Positions 59,207 through 64,000 of a DNA stretch of 64,000 nt are shown here, in pieces. The DNA comes from Hymenobacter arizonensis. Its GTDB lineage: Bacteria > Bacteroidota > Bacteroidia > Cytophagales > Hymenobacteraceae. A model generated the notes under the pieces. That model was given only the letters and a program-made list of their open reading frames with translations, did no database searches and was not told the DNA's origin. Numbering within the stretch: the first letter of the stretch is position 1; every line of letters starts with the position of its first letter. Both the position numbers and the translations under genes were made by a program. The stretch covers positions 62,001 to 126,000 of the forward strand of contig NZ_FOXS01000002.1 in NCBI RefSeq assembly GCF_900115775.1, given 5' to 3'.

Positions 59207-60175
59207 TTAACTTTTCCAGCTTCCTGTTGAGCGGGGGCGCCCGGTTGATTTTTCCTCGTCCGATTCGCCGGGGGCGTATTCTTCGAGCCGCACGCGCACG
59301 GCATGGGCTTTGGGCTGGACTTTCTGCCCGTAGGCATCGGCAAATTCCTGGGTAAACTCGGCCCCGAAAAATATGATGAGCGAAGAGTAATTGACCCACA
59401 GCAGCAGCACAATGGCAGAGCCTGCTGCCCCAAAAGCCGAGCCGGGCTCTGCCTTCGCGATGTAAAACGCGATGAGAAACTTACCGATTACGAAAAGCAA
59501 CGCCGTGATGAACGCACCAATCAGCACGTCGTTCCAACGAATGATGGCATCGGGCAGAAAGCGGTAAATCATGGCAAACAGCAGCGTGGTGACGCCCAAC
59601 GAAAGAGCAAAATCAACCAAGCGAATGGCTACCACGCCTATCATAGGCAGCACTTGCTGCAGCCAGTCGGTGAAGGCGCTGAGCACGGCACTCACCACGA
59701 AGGAAATGAGCAGCAACAGGGCCACGCTGAGAATGAGACCGAAGGAAAGCACCCGCTGCTTGATGAAGGCGCCGATGCCGATGCCCTCGGTCTTCACCTT
59801 CAGATTCCAGATGTCGTTGATACTTTCCTGCAGGGTGACGAAAAAAGTGGTGGCCGCAAATATGAGCGTGCTGATGCCGATGGCCGTGGCCAGAGGGCCA
59901 CGTTCTTGCAGCGTAAACTTGGCAATGCTGTCTTGCAGAAACTTAGCCGAATCGGACCCCACCAGGCCCCGGAGCTGTTCGTATACCTGTCCAGTGAGGG
60001 CCTCGCCCCCAAACACGGCGCTGGCCACCGTAATGACGATGAGCAGCAGCGGCGGCAACGAAAAAATAGTGTAGTACGACAACGCTGCCGAGTGTCGAAA
60101 CGAGTTGTTGTTGCTGAACTCGCCGGCCGACGACTTTAGTACGGATAGAATATCAGAAAACTTATAATGTGCCAT
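59207..60175 (-). CDS. YihY/BrkB-family inner-membrane protein
   Basis: This 322-residue protein matches the YihY/BrkB family, multi-pass membrane proteins once called ribonuclease BN, whose role is unsettled. Typical features are NNSFRHSAALSYYTIFSLPP near the start, about six membrane helices (LLLIVITVASAVFGG, LLISFVVSAVLSAF, FAMIYRFLPDAIIRWNDVLI, IVLLLWVNYSSLIIFFGAEF) and a charged C-terminal tail. ATG 60175 is the start. The gene is divergent from the 60398 gene; the 222-bp gap between them holds nothing I could name. Confidence 0.92.
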   Translation of the reverse strand: MAHYKFSDILSVLKSSAGEFSNNNSFRHSAALSYYTIFSLPPLLLIVITVASAVFGGEALTGQVYEQLRGLVGSDSAKFLQDSIAKFTLQERGPLATAIGISTLIFAATTFFVTLQESINDIWNLKVKTEGIGIGAFIKQRVLSFGLILSVALLLLISFVVSAVLSAFTDWLQQVLPMIGVVAIRLVDFALSLGVTTLLFAMIYRFLPDAIIRWNDVLIGAFITALLFVIGKFLIAFYIAKAEPGSAFGAAGSAIVLLLWVNYSSLIIFFGAEFTQEFADAYGQKVQPKAHAVRVRLEEYAPGESDEEKSTGRPRSTGSWKS

Positions 60176-60397
60176 GCTGCGTGAAAATGTGAGCGGCGGA
60201 AAGCGCGAAATGCCTTTGTATTACGGGCAGCCGGGGCCAGCGTTGGCACCGGGCATATATAAGTCGGGCCGGGCCTGGGTTTTGGTGCGCGTAGCTGCTT
60301 GCCGGCGCGCCCCTATCCTTCTGCTTTAACCGAGGCCAACTCCCGTTGGGCGGCGCCGTATCTTGCCGCACAACTTCGCTTCTTACTCAGCATTCCC

Positions 60398-61222
60398 ATG
60401 GCCTCCGTTTTCCGTTTTGTGCGCGCGCTGCTCCCGGTTTTTTTTGGCGCTCTGCTGCTGCTGGCTACGCCAGCGCAGGCCCAGAAGCAAAAAATCAAGG
60501 TTAAAGGAGGAGCATCGGCGTCTTACCCCGCCGCCGAAGGTTTCGACGCAGCGGGCTCCGATGCCAAAGCCATTGCCATTGCCGACCGCGCCATGCGCGA
60601 AATGGGCGGCTACGAAAACTGGAAAAACGCTCGCTACTTTGCCTGGAGCTTTTTTGGTGGCCAATACCAGATTTGGGACAAGTACACCGGCGACTTCCAC
60701 TGGGAAAAAGACACGCTGGTAGCCAACTACAACCTGAACACCAAGCAGGGCAAGGTGTACAGCCGCGGCCAGGACATCTCGGCCTCCCCCACCGGCCAGA
60801 AAGTGCTCGAGCGCATGACCGGCATCTGGATAAATAATTCCTATTGGCTGCTGATGCCCTTCAAGCTCAAAGACTCGGGCGTAACGCTCACCTACAAGGG
60901 CGAAGGCAAAACCATGGACGGCGCCACAGCCGACGTGCTCCAGATGACCTTCAAAGAAGTGGGCGTGACGCCCCAAAACCGCTACGAAATACTGGTAAAC
61001 CGCGCCAATGGCCTGGTAGAAGAATGGGCCTACTTTGCCAAAGCCACCGACGAGCAGCCCGGCTTTCGCCGCCGCTGGAACGAGTACACCAAGCAGGGCA
61101 ACCTCCTGCTGGCCGCCGGCCGCAGCGACGCCAAACCCTCGCGCCTTGATAACATTGCCCAGCTGCAAACCTTGCCCGAGGGCATCATGACCAGCACTAC
61201 GCCGGTTACCAAGCCGAAGTAA
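60398..61222 (+). CDS. Exported hypothetical protein
   Basis: This 274-residue protein starts MASVFRFVRALLPVFFGALL with cleavage after PAQAQ. The mature protein has AIAIADRAMREMGGYENWKN at the start and FFGGQYQIWDKYTGDFHWEK, MTGIWINNSYWLLMPFKLKD, KTMDGATADVLQMTFKEVGV, and RYEILVNRANGLVEEWAYFA. The pattern, a helix then curved strands with YxIxV-N, resembles LolA-like or DUF6503-type periplasmic proteins, but I am not sure. ATG 60398 gives the signal peptide; the frame from 60299 is rejected. Followed by the perfect inverted repeat D. Confidence 0.7.
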   Translation: MASVFRFVRALLPVFFGALLLLATPAQAQKQKIKVKGGASASYPAAEGFDAAGSDAKAIAIADRAMREMGGYENWKNARYFAWSFFGGQYQIWDKYTGDFHWEKDTLVANYNLNTKQGKVYSRGQDISASPTGQKVLERMTGIWINNSYWLLMPFKLKDSGVTLTYKGEGKTMDGATADVLQMTFKEVGVTPQNRYEILVNRANGLVEEWAYFAKATDEQPGFRRRWNEYTKQGNLLLAAGRSDAKPSRLDNIAQLQTLPEGIMTSTTPVTKPK

Positions 61223-61247
61223 GGGGAAAACTTTCTCGTTCGGCTGG

Positions 61248-61372
61248 ACCTCACCCCCTGACCCCCTCTCCAAAAAAGAGGGGGCACCGGACATGCGCAG
61301 GCGGGTGTGGTAGGCCTCATCCTCACGAACCGGTGCCCCCTCTTTTTTGGAGAGGGGGTCAGGGGGTGAGGT
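61248..61372. repeat. Inverted repeat, family D, perfect 43-bp arms
   Basis: Positions 61248-61290 and 61330-61372 are exact reverse complements over 43 bp, starting ACCTCACCCCCTGACCCCCT. The loop is 39 bp. It lies between two convergent genes and is not an ordinary terminator. Only one copy was seen in the window. Confidence 0.95.
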
Positions 61373-61393
61373 TATCCCGCGCGGTACTGCGAG

Positions 61394-62146
61394 CTACTTC
61401 TTGCTCCCAGCCGGGCGCAGTTCCCAGCGCAGCGTTTCGATGGGCGCTGCCTTCAAAGCCGCGCTCAGCTCCGCATCATCCCGAAACTGCAGCTGCGTCA
61501 GGATGCTGGCTTCTACACTCACTGCGGCTTCTGGTTCGCGAAAGGGCCACGGATTAATCACCACGGGGCCACCGGCTTCGGGCTGCGCCAGGGTGTACAT
61601 GGTGCCGTCGGGACCGGGGTAGATTTCCACGGCGCGGCCCATTTCCGGAATCTCATTTCGGCAGAGAATGAGCGAAAGGCGGTCGCACCAGTGCAGGAGG
61701 TCGTAAGCTTGCTGGGCTTCTTTTTTGGTGAGATGCAGGGCCCGCCGCCACTGCTCCTGGCCGGCGCGCAGGTCGTCGAGAAAGGTGTCGGTCTTCTTGT
61801 TCTGCCCGCGCAGGCCCTCGTAAAGTAAGCTTAGGTGCAGGCTGGTGAGCAGGCTGCGCCACTGCCCCTGGAAGCGGGCGGCCGAGAGCACGCCGGTGGC
61901 CTGCTCCATAGAAAATTCTTTTTGGGTGAAGTTGGCCGGGGCGCCGGCGGGCGTGAGGCCGTAGTGGCCGCCACGGCCGTGCCAGGCCGCTTGTTCGTCG
62001 TCGTGCTGCGCAATGGCGGCCAGCAGGCCTACCCAGCGGTCGGGGGCCAGGGTGTGGGGCCAGTACCAGGCCAGTTGCATGGCCAGCAGGGCGTGGGCTT
62101 GCTGATAAATAATTTGCCAGCCGGCAGGCGTGGAGTTGACTATCAT
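61394..62146 (-). CDS. DUF3891 protein
   Basis: This 250-residue soluble protein matches DUF3891: WQIIYQQAHALLAMQLAWYW at residues 10-29, LLAAIAQHDDEQAAWHG and QFRDD in the C-terminal part. His and Asp residues in AIAQHDDE suggest metal binding as in HD-type folds, but no activity is known. ATG 62146 (MIVNSTPAGW) is the start. It is convergent with the 60398 gene across repeat D and divergent from the hydrolase by 158 bp. Confidence 0.87.
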   Translation of the reverse strand: MIVNSTPAGWQIIYQQAHALLAMQLAWYWPHTLAPDRWVGLLAAIAQHDDEQAAWHGRGGHYGLTPAGAPANFTQKEFSMEQATGVLSAARFQGQWRSLLTSLHLSLLYEGLRGQNKKTDTFLDDLRAGQEQWRRALHLTKKEAQQAYDLLHWCDRLSLILCRNEIPEMGRAVEIYPGPDGTMYTLAQPEAGGPVVINPWPFREPEAAVSVEASILTQLQFRDDAELSAALKAAPIETLRWELRPAGSKK

Positions 62147-62304
62147 GGGCAGAAAAACCTAGCGTAGGCCCTTTCAACTGCAAAAAATGAGCTGGGGTTG
62201 CCAGCGCAAGCAGTATGCGCTACGGTACGAATCCGTCTGGGCCGGGCCACCTGGCCTGAGGTCCCCTTCACCAACTCCGCCGCCAGCCCGGCCGTACGAT
62301 AATC

Positions 62305-63258
62305 ATGCCCCAACCCCTCGGACATAGCGCGGCTGATGCCCTCCGGACTCCCCTCACGGTGCGCCTGCCCGACGGCCGCCGCCTGGGTTTCACGCGCTAC
62401 GGCAACCCGGCCCACCAAGTGGTGGTTTTTCATCACGGGTTCGGCTCTTCCAGCCTCGAACTGCCGCCTTCCGTGGCCCTGCTAAACCGCCTGAAGCTGC
62501 AACTACTGGCACCCGACCGCCCCGGCGTGGGCGAGTCTGACGTATACCGTCGTCTCACCTTCCCTTCTTTTGCCCACGATGTAGCAGCTGCCCTCGATGC
62601 CCTCCACATCACGGGTCCGGTGGGCGTGATGGGCTGGTCAGTGGGCGGCGTGCACGCCCTGGCGCAGGCCGCCTGCTACCCCGAGCGGGTGGCGGCCGTG
62701 CAGCTGCTCAGCACCTGCCTGCCCCTGGGCGAGCCGGCCGCCTACCGCCACCTCACCCGCACCTGGAAGCTGCTGCGCTGGGGCCAAACCGGCTTTCCCT
62801 GGTTGAACCGCACCACTTTTCTGTGGCTGAGCCGGCAGTGGGCCCGCCACCCCGACCGCACCATCGACGGCTTCGTCTTGCTCATGCGCCAAGCCGAGCA
62901 GGACGTGACCGGGCAGCCCGGCTTCCGGGAGCTGCTGCGCGATGCGGCCGTTTATGGGTTCGCTCATCATGGCCGCGGCGTGTATGATGATGCCCAGGCG
63001 TGGTGCCGCCGGCCGGGCTTCTTTATTGAAGACGTGCAGGCTCCTACCGTGCTTTGGCACGGCACCGCCGATGGCATTTGGGGCCCCGACAACATCCCCT
63101 ACCTGGCCAACCGCTTGGCCAACGCTCGCCTCAACTTGCTGCCAGACGAAGGCCACATGCTGTATCTGGAAAATTGGGAAGCTATTCTAACCGAAATGCG
63201 GCAGCTGCTGGACGAACAATTGGTAAGCCGCTATCAGCCAGCCGCCGCAAGAATCTAG
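62305..63258 (+). CDS. Alpha/beta hydrolase
   Basis: This 317-residue enzyme shows the alpha/beta-hydrolase order: oxyanion strand VVVFHHGFGSSS (residues about 39-50), DRPGVGES, nucleophile elbow GWSVGG (Ser112), the acid Asp in LWHGTADGIWGPDN and the His in LLPDEGHMLYLENWEA. It is likely a cytoplasmic esterase or related hydrolase; the substrate is unknown. ATG 62305 is the start. The 372 bp after it (63259-63629) hold no gene that I can support, only a promoter. Confidence 0.9.
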   Translation: MPQPLGHSAADALRTPLTVRLPDGRRLGFTRYGNPAHQVVVFHHGFGSSSLELPPSVALLNRLKLQLLAPDRPGVGESDVYRRLTFPSFAHDVAAALDALHITGPVGVMGWSVGGVHALAQAACYPERVAAVQLLSTCLPLGEPAAYRHLTRTWKLLRWGQTGFPWLNRTTFLWLSRQWARHPDRTIDGFVLLMRQAEQDVTGQPGFRELLRDAAVYGFAHHGRGVYDDAQAWCRRPGFFIEDVQAPTVLWHGTADGIWGPDNIPYLANRLANARLNLLPDEGHMLYLENWEAILTEMRQLLDEQLVSRYQPAAARI

Positions 63259-63525
63259 CGGCCCAGCAGGATTTTTGTCAATTTCGGCCTAAGCTTACCC
63301 CCTTCACTGCAATGCATGGATGGGGCTTTTCTGGGCGCAGAGCTGCTCATATCGTCAAAATGTGTTTGCTAGATTCAGTGTTTTGGCCCAGACACAGCCA
63401 GCGCAAGCCACGCCTGACTCGCTGCAGAAATTAAAAGTGCAGTTCGAACTAAAAATTTTTATCGCTGATTATCAGACCGTAACGTTTTAAACACGTTCTC
63501 CAATTACATTTATTGTAACAGTACC

Positions 63526-63555
63526 TTGTTTTACAAAGTACCTATCATACATTTG
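63526..63555 (+). promoter_or_regulatory. Promoter TTG-N19-TACATTTG
   Basis: TTG (63526-63528), 19 bp, TACATTTG (63548-63555): a good Bacteroidota promoter, 74 bp before ATG 63630. It stands in an AT-rich region unlike its surroundings. Confidence 0.7.
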
Positions 63556-63629
63556 TACTGTTCAACACCTAGTACTTGCTGCGACACGTAACCTCATCCA
63601 TACATTTTCACCCTCTTTTTTCTGCAATC

Positions 63630-64000
63630 ATGAAAACCTCCCTCACCCCCCGCCCTGCCCAGTCCTTAGCTGGCATCTCCCTCCAATCCCGCGCCCAGGC
63701 TATGCTGGCTGCGTCTTTTCTGCGTCCTGCGCTGCTTGGGGCACTCGTTGTGCTGAGCAGCGCCGGCACCGCGCTGGCACAGGATGTTCCGTCGGTGAAA
63801 GCCAAACAGACCGATGGCCACAACTTAGCGATGACCATCGAAAACCCTGCCCGGCAGCAGATGCAGCTGCGCGTTGTCGCGCTCAGCACCAACACCTGCC
63901 TCGTGAAAGAAGTGAACACCGAGCCTTCGTATGGCACCAACCTCAACTTTAACCAGCTGCCTGCTGGCAAGTACGCCGTCCTGCTACGCGTGGGTCAGGA
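63630..64000 (+). CDS. Exported hypothetical protein (3' end cut off by window)
   Basis: The reading frame starts at ATG 63630 and runs off the right edge; 123 codons are visible. The N-terminus (MKTSLTPRPAQSLAGISLQS) is longer than usual, then LLGALVVLSSAGTALAQ forms the signal-peptide core with cleavage after ALAQ. The visible mature part (DVPSVKAKQTDGHNLAMTIE, then LNFNQLPAGKYAVLLRVGQ) resembles small secreted proteins with an Ig-like or T9SS-associated fold, but no family can be named. It has its own well-formed promoter. Confidence 0.65.
   Translation, partial: MKTSLTPRPAQSLAGISLQSRAQAMLAASFLRPALLGALVVLSSAGTALAQDVPSVKAKQTDGHNLAMTIENPARQQMQLRVVALSTNTCLVKEVNTEPSYGTNLNFNQLPAGKYAVLLRVGQ

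Overview
The window looks like a chromosome segment of a high-GC member of the Bacteroidota, most likely Hymenobacter or a close relative in the Cytophagales. The main reasons are: Bacteroidota-type -7 promoter boxes (TAnnTTTG) in front of many genes; almost no Shine-Dalgarno sequences; a SusC/RagA receptor; single-chain GcvP; a fused alpha-beta 2-oxoacid dehydrogenase E1; stand-alone MnmD; bacillithiol genes (bshC, ytxJ); and large dispersed hairpin repeats of a kind typical of Hymenobacter-like genomes. The genus is an inference from gene style, not from a search. No rRNA, tRNA, CRISPR array, prophage or transposase was seen. The coding content is mostly housekeeping and envelope genes.

Layout. 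1-4600: a truncated parvulin with an OmpA-like insert, a SurA-like prolyl isomerase, a MoxR ATPase and a small unknown protein. 4700-11650: GNAT acetyltransferase, outer-membrane protein, recA, DUF3108 protein, an OmpR/PhoB-type regulator with its histidine kinase, and an RluA-type pseudouridine synthase. 11750-14720: rplM-rpsI-rpsB-tsf. 14730-20000: hypothetical genes and a DUF3089 lipase-like lipoprotein. 17900-23600: a stress-like envelope group with two related small lipoproteins, two proteins sharing an RYANGTKEV domain, CsbD and a DUF1206 membrane protein. 23600-36300: saccharopine-dehydrogenase-like enzyme, gcvP, lipA, OsmC, ytxJ, fused 2-oxoacid dehydrogenase E1 and several lipoproteins. 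36400-44100: an orphan SusC-like receptor, a flavoprotein, an M16 peptidase and three small secreted low-complexity proteins with a shared APGxPv motif. 44200-51530: pheS, acyltransferase, rimO, bshC and 5-formyltetrahydrofolate cyclo-ligase. 51600-64000: exbD-tonB, a DUF2157/GDYXXLXY pair, mnmD divergent from a thioesterase, a second TonB_C protein, rlmN, a BrkB-family protein, DUF3891, an alpha/beta hydrolase, and a secreted protein cut by the right edge.

How genes connect. Three neighbours depend on lipoic acid or supply it (gcvP, lipA, E1). bshC and ytxJ point to a bacillithiol redox system. rimO, rlmN, mnmD, the RluA-type enzyme, pheS, tsf and three ribosomal proteins serve translation. 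ExbD/TonB could power the SusC-like receptor, but no ExbB is present in the window.

What stands out most is DNA structure rather than one new gene system. At least nine long inverted repeats of several families (arms of about 30-60 bp, some perfect over 33, 40 or 43 bp) sit between genes. One overlaps the end of rimO and the start codon of bshC, one splits rpsB from tsf, one splits a response regulator from its kinase, and one AT-rich element lies in frame inside the E1 coding sequence. Other points are -7 boxes only 4-9 bp from the ATG of three genes (probable leaderless mRNAs) and a perfect AGGAGG in front of rpsB alone. I did not find a clear new defence, mobile or biosynthetic system.
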